A stretch of 64,000 bases of DNA from positions 248,001-312,000 of the forward strand of contig CALJKW010000055.1 of the NCBI GenBank assembly GCA_937980205.1, written 5' to 3'. The notes beneath the pieces are model-generated. The model made no database searches, was not told the origin of the DNA, and worked only from the letters and a program-made list of their open reading frames with translations. The DNA is from an uncultured Myxococcales bacterium (GTDB lineage Bacteria; Myxococcota; Myxococcia; Myxococcales; Myxococcaceae). Positions within the stretch are counted from its first letter, which is position 1; each line of letters starts with the position of its first letter. Both the position numbers and the translations under genes were made by a program. Positions 1 through 7,784 of the stretch are shown here, piece after piece.

Positions 1-963
1 CTCCTGCTCACGTCACTCACCCTGGTTGCGACTCCGACGGATAGCGCGCGGCTTGCGCCCACCAAGGCTTTCGTCGTTGCGCCGGTGCCACGCGCTGGCA
101 TCTCACTCGGCGATCTGGAGCTCGGCGACTTCGGCGTCGGCCTCGTTGGCACGAAGGGCACGATCGTCGACAGCGCAGGATCGCCGGTGGTCGGCGCGCT
201 CGTGTCCTTCGAGGGCAAGGTCGGCGGAGGCGGGTCGTTCAAGAGTCGCAAGGTGACGACCGATGCGAGCGGGAGTTTCAGCGCCGACCTCCTGGGCAGC
301 GCCGGAGACGGCGCATATTCGATGACTGTGATTCCTCCGCCCGGCAGTTCTGCAGGGATCCTCACGACGGTCGTCCGCGCCGCGCTCGTCGACGGCAAGC
401 CAGTGCTGCTGGCGGGTTCGCAGCCGAAGATCACATTCACGTGTCCCGAGCGGCTGCGGGTCACCGGCGAAGTTCTCGGCCCGAATGGTGAGCCCGCGAT
501 CGGCGTGCGCGTTGACGCGGCGCCCATCGAGGCAATCAACCAACTTCCACTGCCTGGAGACGTCGCGACGACGACAACCAGGGCCGACGGTCACTTCGAG
601 CTCTTGCTCGATCCCGCTCGTTACCGGCTCGACTACATTCCTCCCGGGCGCCTCCCGAGAAAGTCACGTGTGGTGCGCGTCGAGCCGGAAGTGACGTTCG
701 ACGCCGGAGTCGCCAGAATTGCCGCCGTGGGTTCGTTCCGTCTGTCAGAAGGGCGCACCGTCGCAGGCACCGTTACCGTGCGCCCGAACACAGTTGACGT
801 CAGCGACGGTGGCGTCGCCGGCGGCGGAACGCCGGTACCGAACGCCCTGGTGCGCTTCTACCGCGTCACCACCGTCGAGGGGCTCGACTCTTCTCTGCTC
901 ATCGGCGAGAGCTTCACCGACGACCGCGGCAACTACTCGGTCGTGCTGCCCGCCGCGCGCTGA
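1..963 (+). CDS. Surface-type protein with carboxypeptidase-regulatory-like domains (5' end outside window)
   Basis: The reading frame is open from base 1, so the true start lies upstream; a GTG at 85 is the first conventional start but is probably internal. The visible part (about 320 residues) is a series of beta-sandwich-like segments. They carry the pattern G-x-V-x-D-x-x-G-x-P-V-x-G-A, followed by 'TTDASGSFSADL', 'TTRADGHFELLLDPARY' and 'TDDRGNYSVVLPA', which is typical of carboxypeptidase regulatory-like (CarboxypepD_reg / SpaA-like) domains. Such domains are structural and usually extracytoplasmic; no catalytic motif is visible. Its last 31 bases overlap the 3' end of the convergent glycosyltransferase gene. 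A gene of similar domain type is cut by the other window edge. The domain family is fairly secure and the function unknown. Confidence 0.75.
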   Translation, partial: LLLTSLTLVATPTDSARLAPTKAFVVAPVPRAGISLGDLELGDFGVGLVGTKGTIVDSAGSPVVGALVSFEGKVGGGGSFKSRKVTTDASGSFSADLLGSAGDGAYSMTVIPPPGSSAGILTTVVRAALVDGKPVLLAGSQPKITFTCPERLRVTGEVLGPNGEPAIGVRVDAAPIEAINQLPLPGDVATTTTRADGHFELLLDPARYRLDYIPPGRLPRKSRVVRVEPEVTFDAGVARIAAVGSFRLSEGRTVAGTVTVRPNTVDVSDGGVAGGGTPVPNALVRFYRVTTVEGLDSSLLIGESFTDDRGNYSVVLPAAR

Positions 964-2294
964 AGCACCTCGAACGGCGCCCCCTCGACGCGCGCCCTGC
1001 TCTGCCTCAGCGACGCCTTCGTCTCGTCCGCAAGCTGCCAATCGCCGCGCCAGCCCATGATGATCGTCGGGCACGCGGCGAGCCTCGGCGCCACGTACGC
1101 CTGCGCTGCGGGAGATCGCAGAGCGGCCTCGGTCGTCGAGAAGCCCTTCCCGGCCGCGAGCAGCATGGCGCCGTAGCTGTCGACGATGACCGGCGCGCCG
1201 TCGCCGTGAGCGGGCAGCTCGCCCGCAGCGAGCGACCACGCCGGCTCGAACGCGAACCAGCACCTGGGCTGCGCCGCCAGCGCGCCGCGAAGCTCGAGCA
1301 GGCCGCGCGTGCGCGCCGGCCACGGCACCTGCACGGCGAGCCAGACGGCCGCGGCGAGCACCGCCCACCGCCACCGAAACCGCTCGAGCGCGGCGAAGCC
1401 CGCCCCGGCCAGGCCGCACTGCGCGACCGCGAGGTGCCCGTTGTACTGGCTCCAGTACGCAGCGGCGCCCAGGAACGCGGCGACGATCATCACCGTCGCA
1501 ACGGCGAAGAACCGCTCGCGAAGCCCGACGAGACCCAGCACGACGAGCCCGGCGTGCGGCCAGCTGAAGATCTCGACGAGCCGCTGCAACAGCCCCTGCG
1601 TCGCGTCGGGCGGCCGCACGAGCTGAAACGCGATGACCTGCTCCCAGAAGGGCGTGGGCAAGAGCGCAAGCACCGGCACGAGCGCCACCGCGAGCGCCAC
1701 CAGCGCCCGCACGTTCTTCTCGCGCCACCAGAGCACCGCGAACGCCGGGAACCACAAGAGCGCCCACAGCTTCATCCACACCGCGACGCCGAGCAGCGCG
1801 CCCGCCCGCCCCCAGCGGGACTTCACCGCGCACCATGCGGCGAGCAGCACGAAGAGGTTCAGCCACGGCTCGATGAACGGCCCGCGCTCGGTGCCGATGG
1901 CCTCGGGGTACGTCGCGTAGAGCAATGCCGCTGCGATCGCCGCCGCGTGCCCCACGCGCAGCATCACCACCTGCCCGAGCAGAAAGACGTTCAGCGCCCC
2001 GAGCACGCACGCCGCGAACCGCGCCACTTCGAAGCCGCGCACGAGATCGAACGACGCGAACGGAGCCCACCCGAGCAGCACGCCCGGCGGGTGGACGAAC
2101 ACGAAGTCGCGCCACGGCAGCACGCCACGCACGAGCAGGCCGGCCGCCGAGAAGTAGACGCCCTCGTCGTAGTCGACCGGGAAGCCCCACGGCCCGCCGA
2201 GGCCGATCAGCGGGCGCGCTCGAACCGCGAACGCCACCAGCGCGAGGACCGCGAGGTGGACGTCGGCGCTGCGCAGCCGCTCGCGCAGCGTCAC
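933..2294 (-). CDS. GT39/PMT-like integral membrane glycosyltransferase
   Basis: A 453-residue polytopic membrane protein. The first extracytoplasmic loop has 'PVDYDEGVYFSAAGLLVRG' followed by 'FVFVHPPG'. The acidic pair after the first membrane segment and the H-P-P-G element are hallmarks of GT-C fold enzymes of the PMT/ArnT family (GT39), which move sugars from polyprenyl-phosphate carriers onto lipids or proteins outside the membrane. Roughly ten hydrophobic segments follow, then a soluble C-terminal tail from about residue 350. The ATG overlaps the stop of the preceding small membrane gene by four bases (ATGA), so the two are probably translationally coupled. It is the last gene of the minus-strand operon that begins at 4970. 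The donor and acceptor cannot be told from sequence. Confidence 0.75.
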   Translation of the reverse strand: MTLRERLRSADVHLAVLALVAFAVRARPLIGLGGPWGFPVDYDEGVYFSAAGLLVRGVLPWRDFVFVHPPGVLLGWAPFASFDLVRGFEVARFAACVLGALNVFLLGQVVMLRVGHAAAIAAALLYATYPEAIGTERGPFIEPWLNLFVLLAAWCAVKSRWGRAGALLGVAVWMKLWALLWFPAFAVLWWREKNVRALVALAVALVPVLALLPTPFWEQVIAFQLVRPPDATQGLLQRLVEIFSWPHAGLVVLGLVGLRERFFAVATVMIVAAFLGAAAYWSQYNGHLAVAQCGLAGAGFAALERFRWRWAVLAAAVWLAVQVPWPARTRGLLELRGALAAQPRCWFAFEPAWSLAAGELPAHGDGAPVIVDSYGAMLLAAGKGFSTTEAALRSPAAQAYVAPRLAACPTIIMGWRGDWQLADETKASLRQSRARVEGAPFEVLQRAAGSTTE

Positions 2295-2767
2295 TGAGCG
2301 AGCGACGTCTTCAGCGCATCGACGGTGGGCCCGACCTCACCCGCGAACTGCACCGCGTGCGTCGTGTAGAGGTCCATCGTCTGATCCAGCTTCGTGAACA
2401 CGGCCTTCAGCTTCTCGCGGCCCGGCGTGTTCACCGCGCACGCCGACTCGGCGGCGCGATGACGCTGCAGCCACTCGACGCGAAACGCGGTCCAGTAGAC
2501 GGCGTCGACGCGCCGCACCTCGGCCTGCAGCGCCAGGCCCTTGCGGCGGTCGTCGAGCTCGGCCCACAGCTCCTTCGCCCTGGCGAGGCACTCGTCGGCC
2601 GTCAGCGCGGTCGCCGACGGAGGCTGGTGATCCGGAGACATCGCCCAGACCGACTTCGCCACGCTCCAGATGATGCTCACCGCGAGGAACGACGTGATGG
2701 CGAGGTACAGCGCCCACATCGCGATCCGGAACGGCCGATACCGCGGATCGGACGGAGGGCTCGCCAT
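2291..2767 (-). CDS. Hypothetical single-pass membrane protein
   Basis: 158 residues, with the start fixed by a TGATG overlap with the stop of the upstream TPR gene. The N-terminus ('PSDPRYRPFRIAMWALYL') leads into one hydrophobic segment at about residues 15-40. The rest is a charged, mainly helical soluble region with two cysteines ('ADECLARAKELW' and 'ESACAVNTPG'), which could form a disulfide if it is periplasmic. I recognise no family. Its placement between a TPR/coiled-coil membrane protein and a membrane glycosyltransferase, with overlaps on both sides, suggests it works with them, perhaps in an envelope complex; that is inference. Confidence 0.7.
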   Translation of the reverse strand: MASPPSDPRYRPFRIAMWALYLAITSFLAVSIIWSVAKSVWAMSPDHQPPSATALTADECLARAKELWAELDDRRKGLALQAEVRRVDAVYWTAFRVEWLQRHRAAESACAVNTPGREKLKAVFTKLDQTMDLYTTHAVQFAGEVGPTVDALKTSLAQ

Positions 2768-3768
2768 CAGGGCTTGGCGACGGGTGCCGGCTGCGCGGCA
2801 GGAGCCGGAGCTGCTGGAGCCGGCGCCGCAGCCGCAGGCGGTTGAGCCGGCGCGGGGGCCGCTCCCGTCGGGGGCTGCGCCGCGGCCTTCTCGTTCTCGG
2901 CCCGCTTGAGCCGATTGCGGTAGCCGCTCGCGAACTCGCTGTTGGGGTGGTGCACGACGCCGTCGCGCGCGACCTCGATGGCCTTCTCCTTCTGGCCGAG
3001 CGCGTCGTAGACCTGAATCAGCATGATCATCGCGTAGTCGTGGTTCTTGAGGTTCTTGTTGCCCGCCACGTACTTCTCGAGCCACGGCTTGGCCTGCTCG
3101 TGCTTCTTCTGCTGGAAGAGCGAGTAGCCCAGGCTGTACGTCGCCTGGTTCACGTCGTCTTCGTTGGTCGGCTGCAGCGCCAGGAAGCGCGAGAGCTCTT
3201 CGGACGCCGCCGTCCACTCGCTCTTCACGTAGAGCTTCATGCCGCGGTCGTACATGCCGCCGCCGATCTCCTTGCGGAGCAGCGCGGCGCGATCTTGCAG
3301 GGCGCGCTGCGCGAACGGCGACACCTTCGACATGTCGAGCTTCGCGAGCGCGTCGATCGCCTTGAGCCGTTCGTCGCCGGTGAGCGTCGTCATCTGCTTG
3401 TAGACCTCGGCGGCGCGCTGATCCGCCGCCTGCGAGATCTGCGCCTCGGACTTCAGGCGGTCGACCTGCGCTTGCAGCTCGGCGACCTGCTTCTCGAGCT
3501 TCTCGCGGTCGGACGTGACGGCTCCGACGCGCGCGTTCGAGATGAAGACTGCCCCCGCGACGCACAGGATCAGGAAGCCCAGGTACGTGACGGCGGAAGA
3601 GATCCACTGCCTCTTCGCGAAATCCTCCTGCCGCTTCCCCACCACCTTCAGCTCGGCGTGCAGGTTCTTCAGCAGGTTGTCGGTCTTGATGACCAGGTTT
3701 CGCGACTCGATGACCTCGCGACGGATGTCGTCGAGACCCTTGTCGGTTTCGGTGGCCATGCTCGGCAT
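2767..3768 (-). CDS. Membrane-anchored coiled-coil/TPR protein
   Basis: About 333 residues from the ATG at 3768; an ATG at 3759 and a GTG at 3780 are alternatives, and none has a good ribosome site. A cytoplasmic N-terminal helix (residues ~5-50) is followed by one membrane segment ('AVTYLGFLILCVAGAVFI'). A heptad-rich coiled coil comes next ('DREKLEKQVAELQAQVDRLK'), then several tetratricopeptide-type helix pairs ('EELSRFLALQPTNEDDVNQA', 'AKPWLEKYVAGNKNLK', 'AIEVARDGVVHHPNS'). The tail is Ala/Pro-rich and low-complexity. TPRs bind proteins, so this looks like a scaffold subunit. It is co-transcribed with the barrel gene upstream and coupled to the next gene by TGATG. Partners are unknown. 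Confidence 0.75.
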   Translation of the reverse strand: MPSMATETDKGLDDIRREVIESRNLVIKTDNLLKNLHAELKVVGKRQEDFAKRQWISSAVTYLGFLILCVAGAVFISNARVGAVTSDREKLEKQVAELQAQVDRLKSEAQISQAADQRAAEVYKQMTTLTGDERLKAIDALAKLDMSKVSPFAQRALQDRAALLRKEIGGGMYDRGMKLYVKSEWTAASEELSRFLALQPTNEDDVNQATYSLGYSLFQQKKHEQAKPWLEKYVAGNKNLKNHDYAMIMLIQVYDALGQKEKAIEVARDGVVHHPNSEFASGYRNRLKRAENEKAAAQPPTGAAPAPAQPPAAAAPAPAAPAPAAQPAPVAKP

Positions 3769-3790
3769 TGCTACTACCACGAATAACGGG

Positions 3791-4450
3791 TCAGAGACCG
3801 CCGAGCATCCCAGACGTAACGGAAGGAGATCTCGGGAAGTAGAACGTGAACCCGAGCGAGAAGAAGCTCCCTCCGACGTTGAGTCCGCTCGTCACCCACA
3901 CGCCACGCGCGTAGAGGAAGCGGTAGTCCACGAAGAGCGCGAAGCGCTCGGTCACCCGGTACGAGAGGCCGGCGACTCCCGCGACCCCGGTGATCAGGCG
4001 CTCGAACGTCTCGTTGCTGGCGCCGGTCCACACGTACCCGAGGACAGGTCCCAGGCTCACGCCGACGTACGGCGCGAAGCCGGGGAACAGAAAGTCCATG
4101 AAGGTGGCGCGCGCGCCGACCAGCGCTCCGTACGTGAGGATGTTGATCGGGTTGAAGCCGCCGATCTCGAAGCGATCGTGGCCCATGAAGAGATCGATCG
4201 AGACCTCGAGCCAGCGGATCGCTCCGTAGCCGAAAGAGGCGAAGCCCTGCGGGCCGCCGATGCCGCGCGTCACCGTGGGGTGGCCCTGATCCGCCGACTG
4301 CCGGAAGAACCAGTCCTGCCCGGCCAGCTTCCAGCCGCCCGACACGCTGATGCGCCCGACGCCGTCGATGCCGGTGTCCCACGGCTCGACCGCCGAGGCC
4401 TGCGCCGACGCGAGCACGAGCGCCAGCGCGACACCTCGCCGCACGCTCAC
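3791..4450 (-). CDS. Outer-membrane beta-barrel protein
   Basis: 219 residues, starting at a GTG that overlaps the preceding stop (GTGA, 4450-4447). A signal peptide ('VRRGVALALVLASAQASA') is followed by alternating amphipathic strands such as 'GAIRWLEVSIDLFMG', 'YVGVSLGPVLGYVW', 'RFALFVDYRFLYARG' and 'GGSFFSLGFTFYFP', with an aromatic girdle. The size fits an eight-stranded barrel of the OmpA/OmpW type. Such small barrels serve as structural, adhesion or channel proteins. It sits in an operon with a coiled-coil protein and a TPR membrane protein, so a trans-envelope assembly is plausible. No family-specific signature is seen. Confidence 0.7.
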   Translation of the reverse strand: MSVRRGVALALVLASAQASAVEPWDTGIDGVGRISVSGGWKLAGQDWFFRQSADQGHPTVTRGIGGPQGFASFGYGAIRWLEVSIDLFMGHDRFEIGGFNPINILTYGALVGARATFMDFLFPGFAPYVGVSLGPVLGYVWTGASNETFERLITGVAGVAGLSYRVTERFALFVDYRFLYARGVWVTSGLNVGGSFFSLGFTFYFPRSPSVTSGMLGGL

Positions 4451-4824
4451 CACGTCTTCCAGCCGTCGATGTGCCGGCGCGTCACGCGCGGAGGCGACGG
4501 CGGAGCGACCCTCGGCGCTCGAACGTGCGCAGAGGGAGCGACGGACTGCGGCGCCGCCTCGACCGGCCGCGGCGGAACGGGAGCTGGCGCCACAGCGGGC
4601 TCGACCTTCGCCGGCTGCAGCTTCTCCTCGAGCATCTTCACGTACATGCGCAGCTCGGCGACGGTCTGCTCGCGCTCCATGAGCTTGCGGTAGAGCTCGA
4701 CGCGACGTTCCTTCTCGTCCATCAGCTCGGTGTGCATCTGCATCAGCGACGCCATGACCTTCTCGGCGAAGTCGCCGGGAACCATCTGGGCCTGGGTCGC
4801 AGCCTGGGCGAGCTCGGTGGTCAT
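4447..4824 (-). CDS. Coiled-coil protein with proline-rich tail
   Basis: 125 residues. The ATG at 4824 overlaps the stop of the upstream 49-codon gene (ATGA). Residues ~15-65 form a strongly charged helix with heptad pattern ('MHTELMDEKERRVELYRKLM', 'TVAELRMYVKMLEEKL'). This is followed by a Pro/Ala/Val-rich disordered region and a short basic end ('TRRHIDGWKTW'). There is no membrane segment or signal peptide, so it is probably cytoplasmic. I do not recognise the family. The GTGA overlap with the barrel gene downstream indicates coupled expression. Confidence 0.7.
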   Translation of the reverse strand: MTTELAQAATQAQMVPGDFAEKVMASLMQMHTELMDEKERRVELYRKLMEREQTVAELRMYVKMLEEKLQPAKVEPAVAPAPVPPRPVEAAPQSVAPSAHVRAPRVAPPSPPRVTRRHIDGWKTW

Positions 4825-4970
4825 TTGCGGAACGCGACCTCGAGGAAGGTGGTGTTCTTGTGCGGATCGACGGTGCACCACAGGCAGCGCATGAGGCACC
4901 GGAAGCCGAACTCGCGCCAGATGATGCGGAAGTTCGCGAAGACGTCCTTGCTGGTGATGACACCGTTCAT
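4821..4970 (-). CDS. Small conserved-looking protein, 49 aa, Cys-containing
   Basis: ATG at 4970, stop at 4821-4823, overlapping the next start as ATGA. The product begins 'MNGVITSKDVFANFRIIWRE', continues 'FGFRCLMRCLWC', then 'TVDPHKNTTFLEVAF', and ends RK. It has three cysteines in a C-x3-C-x2-C arrangement. It lies directly downstream of the best promoter-like sequence in the region and opens a six-gene overlapping operon, with a GGAGG 12 bases before the ATG. That coupling argues that it is translated. No function can be assigned; the cysteines could bind a metal. Confidence 0.6.
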   Translation of the reverse strand: MNGVITSKDVFANFRIIWREFGFRCLMRCLWCTVDPHKNTTFLEVAFRK

Positions 4971-5005
4971 GTCGAGTCAGAGCCTCCGCGACAGGTGTGT
5001 TGCGA

Positions 5006-5033
5006 ACGGTAGCAGTGGTGATCGATCGGTCAA
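5006..5033 (-). promoter_or_regulatory. Candidate sigma70-type promoter for the 4970-to-933 operon
   Basis: On the minus strand, TTGACC (5033-5028) and TACCGT (5011-5006) are separated by 16 bases. A transcript would begin near 4999, about 30 bases before the ATG at 4970, leaving room for the GGAGG seen in the leader. It lies in the 112-base gap between mutL's stop and the operon start, the only spacer able to hold a promoter for these six genes. The -10 match is only moderate. Confidence 0.45.
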
Positions 5034-5082
5034 TTTATTGGCCGCCGAGGAGTCCGCGCGGCGCGGCCCAAGCTCGTACGCC

Positions 5083-6759
5083 TCAGGCGCCAGACAGCTG
5101 CAGCAGCGGCACCTCGTGCACGACGACGTCGCCGTGCAGGCACTCGAGCCCGAAGTCGACGTCGTCGAGCGCGGCGAGCAGCGCGTGCGCTTCGGCGTGC
5201 GACACCGACCGGTACGGCACCGCCGAGTGATGCGCCAGGACGGCTCTTGCGCGCGGGAGATCACGAAGCAGATCGACGAAGAGCCCGCGCACGTCTTCAC
5301 AGGCGACCGGCAGAGACTTCACCGCGATCGTGGTGGCCCCGAACGGCTCGGCTTCGATGCCCAGCGCCTCGAGCTCGGCCTGCAATTCTGCGACCCGCTG
5401 CACCTCTGACGGCGTCAGCTCGACCGTGGCTCCGAACAGGGTTCGCTGCGCCTCGGCGCCGGCGCTGCTCAGGGACTGCAGGGCCAGCCGCTCGCGCACC
5501 GCGTGCGGGTCGACGACCAGCAGGGTTCCGCCCTGGCCTTCGCAGACCCAGTACCGCCCGGCGAGCTCGCCGAGGTACTTCACCTTCGAGAAATACCTCG
5601 GGGGTGGCGCTTCGTTGATCCCGGGTCGGGCCTGCCCGAAGCCCGGGTCCTTCGCCGAGGGGTCCAGGAACGCCATCGGCTCGGCGGCGCGCGTCAGGAA
5701 CCGCTCGACCGCCTGCGCGTAGTACGCGCCCTGCAGCGGCAGCGCCTCGGGGCCCTCGCGGTTGCGCCACGGCGCAGCCTTCAGCGCGCTGGAGATCGCC
5801 ACGTGGAGCGCCTCCTGCACCGACCTCGGATCCGAAAACCTCACCTCGAGCTTCTGCGGGTGCACGTTCACGTCGACGTCGCGCGGGTCGAGCTCGAGGT
5901 GAATGACCGCGACCGGCTGGCGGCCCACCGGCAGCGAGTCCTGAAACGCGCGCTGCACCGCGTGGTTCACGCCGCGGTCGCGGATGTAGCGGCGGTTCAC
6001 CAGCGTGTAGAGGCCGCGCGCGTTCGGCAGGGTGAACTCGGGCGAGGCCACCCAGCCGTGGACGTAGAGCCCCAGGCGCCGCTCTTCGACCGGCAACAGG
6101 TGCGGGTGCACCTCGCTGCCCAGCGCGGCGGCGATGCGCTCGCGCGGGTCGTCGCACGGCGGCGCGGTCAACAGCGCCCTGCCCTCGTGCTCGACGAAGA
6201 AGCCGACGCGCGGGTGCGCGAGCGCGAGGCGGATCACGGCCTCCTGGCAGTGCACGAGCTCGGTCGCCTCGCGCTTCATGAACTTCCGCCGCGCCGGCGT
6301 GTTGAAGAAGAGATCGTCCGCGTCGATGCGCGTGCCCTTCACCGGCGCCGCGTCGGAGACTCTCGGGCTCGCTCCCCCTTCCGTCTCCAGCTTCGTGCCG
6401 ACGTAGGCCCCCGCTTCCGCGGTCTCGATGCGAAAGCGCGACACCGACGCGATCGCGGGAATCGCCTCGCCGCGAAAGCCCATCGTCTCGATCGCGAACA
6501 GCCCCTCGAGATCGCGCAGCTTGCTCGTCGCGTGGCGCCCCATGCACGCCACCGCGTCTTCGCGCGACATGCCGATGCCGTCGTCCTGCACGGAGATCGC
6601 GGAGAGCCCGCCGGCCGCCAGCCTGACCCGAATGGTCGTCGCGCCGGCGTCGAGCGAGTTCTCGCAGAGCTCCTTCACGACGGACGCCGGCCGCTCGACC
6701 ACTTCGCCCGCGGCGATCTTGTTGATGAGCGCTTCGGAGAGCGTCTGGATTCTGCCCAA
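5083..6759 (-). CDS. mutL: DNA mismatch repair protein MutL
   Basis: 558 residues from a TTG at 6759, chosen because it gives the family N-terminus (GRIQTLSEALINKIAAGEVV). It carries the GHKL ATPase motifs: 'ELCENSLDAGAT' (motif I, Asn and Asp), 'VQDDGIGM' (II), 'TMGFRGEAIPAI' (III) and 'GTRIDADDLFFNTPARRKF'. The middle part has the transducer fold ('NVHPQKLEVRF'). MutL dimerises, couples MutS mismatch recognition to excision and, in many bacteria, nicks DNA with its C-terminal domain. Here that domain reads 'DPHAVRER', not DQHAxxE, and 'CLHGDV' where CPHGRP is expected, so nicking activity may be lost. It is divergent from the MoxR operon across 59 bases, which contain a TATAAC 10 bases before the TTG. 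The gene identity is certain. Confidence 0.96.
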   Translation of the reverse strand: MGRIQTLSEALINKIAAGEVVERPASVVKELCENSLDAGATTIRVRLAAGGLSAISVQDDGIGMSREDAVACMGRHATSKLRDLEGLFAIETMGFRGEAIPAIASVSRFRIETAEAGAYVGTKLETEGGASPRVSDAAPVKGTRIDADDLFFNTPARRKFMKREATELVHCQEAVIRLALAHPRVGFFVEHEGRALLTAPPCDDPRERIAAALGSEVHPHLLPVEERRLGLYVHGWVASPEFTLPNARGLYTLVNRRYIRDRGVNHAVQRAFQDSLPVGRQPVAVIHLELDPRDVDVNVHPQKLEVRFSDPRSVQEALHVAISSALKAAPWRNREGPEALPLQGAYYAQAVERFLTRAAEPMAFLDPSAKDPGFGQARPGINEAPPPRYFSKVKYLGELAGRYWVCEGQGGTLLVVDPHAVRERLALQSLSSAGAEAQRTLFGATVELTPSEVQRVAELQAELEALGIEAEPFGATTIAVKSLPVACEDVRGLFVDLLRDLPRARAVLAHHSAVPYRSVSHAEAHALLAALDDVDFGLECLHGDVVVHEVPLLQLSGA

Positions 6760-6818
6760 GGGTCGGGTCGTTATACGCGCATCTTTGCTACGCTGCGCCC
6801 GCCTCGCTCGTTCCCCAC

Positions 6819-7784
6819 ATGACCGCACTTCCCGCAAAGGCCCTCTCGACCTCTCCGCGCGAGCTCATGGAGCGCGTCGCTTCCCAGCTCTCGCAGGTGG
6901 TGCTCGGCAAGGCCCAGCAGGTGCGCCTCGCCGTCACCTGCATCGCGGCCCGCGGCCACCTCTTGCTCGAGGACGTGCCGGGCGTCGGCAAGACGACGCT
7001 CGCCGAGGGGCTCGCGCGCGCCTTCTCGCTCTCGTACGCGCGCATCCAGTTCACCGCAGACCTGCTCCCCTCCGACATCCTCGGCGCGCAGATCTTCCAC
7101 CAGGCGCGCGGCACGTTCGAGTTCCGCGCCGGCCCGCTGTTCCACCAGCTCGTGCTCGCCGACGAGCTCAACCGGGCTCCGCCCCGCACGCAGTCGGCGC
7201 TGCTCGAGGCGATGGGCCAGGCCCAGGTGTCGCTCGACGGCGTGACGCACCCGCTGCCCAGGCCGTTCGTGGTCGTCGCGACGCAGAACCCGGTCGACCT
7301 CTCGGGCACCTACCCGCTGCCCGACTCGCAGCTCGACCGCTTCCTGGTGCGCATGTCGCTCGGCCACCTGCCGCCCGACGTCGAGGCGCAGCTCGTCGCG
7401 ACCCGTCGTGGAGATCCCATCGTCTCGATGAAGGCCGCCGCCGTCGGGCACGAGCTCGAGGCGCTGCAGGCCGCGGCGGATCAGGTCCGCGTCGACCCCG
7501 ACGTCGCGCAGTACGCGGTGCGGCTGGCCGGCGCGACGCGCCAGCACTCGGAGATCGAGCGCGGCGTCTCGACCCGCGCGGTGCTCGCGCTCATGTCGGC
7601 CGCCCGCGCCTGGGCGCTGTGGGACGCCCGCGACTTCGTCACGCCGGGCGACGTGCGCGCGCTGCTCGTGCCGACGCTGTCGCACCGCCTGCTGCTCAAG
7701 AGCGCGCTGCAGGGCACGTTCTCGCGCGACGAGGCGGGGCTGCTGCTCGAAGAGATCGCGAAGAAGACCCCGCCGCCGAGGTGA
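6819..7784 (+). CDS. MoxR-family AAA+ ATPase
   Basis: 321 residues, ATG at 6819. It has Walker A 'DVPGVGKTT', the MoxR signature 'QFTADLLPSDILG', Walker B 'LVLADELNRAPP', sensor-1 'ATQNPVDLSGTYPLPDSQLDRF' (shown in the frame near residues 150-172) and a lid domain ('RGVSTRAVLALMSAARAWAL'). MoxR ATPases act as chaperones that mature or activate partner complexes, often with von Willebrand or DUF58 proteins. It is the first gene of a MoxR, DUF58, transglutaminase operon, a widespread and conserved trio. It ends in TGATG shared with the DUF58 gene. Its specific client is unknown. Confidence 0.93.
   Translation: MTALPAKALSTSPRELMERVASQLSQVVLGKAQQVRLAVTCIAARGHLLLEDVPGVGKTTLAEGLARAFSLSYARIQFTADLLPSDILGAQIFHQARGTFEFRAGPLFHQLVLADELNRAPPRTQSALLEAMGQAQVSLDGVTHPLPRPFVVVATQNPVDLSGTYPLPDSQLDRFLVRMSLGHLPPDVEAQLVATRRGDPIVSMKAAAVGHELEALQAAADQVRVDPDVAQYAVRLAGATRQHSEIERGVSTRAVLALMSAARAWALWDARDFVTPGDVRALLVPTLSHRLLLKSALQGTFSRDEAGLLLEEIAKKTPPPR

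Noticed and set aside
4825..4963. An N-terminal extension joining the barrel frame at 3791 to position 4963
   Set aside because: That part is a shadow of the coiled-coil gene and the 49-codon gene. The signal peptide and the GTGA overlap place the barrel start at 4450.
6428..7783. Upstream part of the long plus-strand frame ending in the DUF58 gene
   Set aside because: It runs antisense to mutL and through the MoxR gene in another phase. The real DUF58 start is the ATG at 7784, overlapping the MoxR stop.
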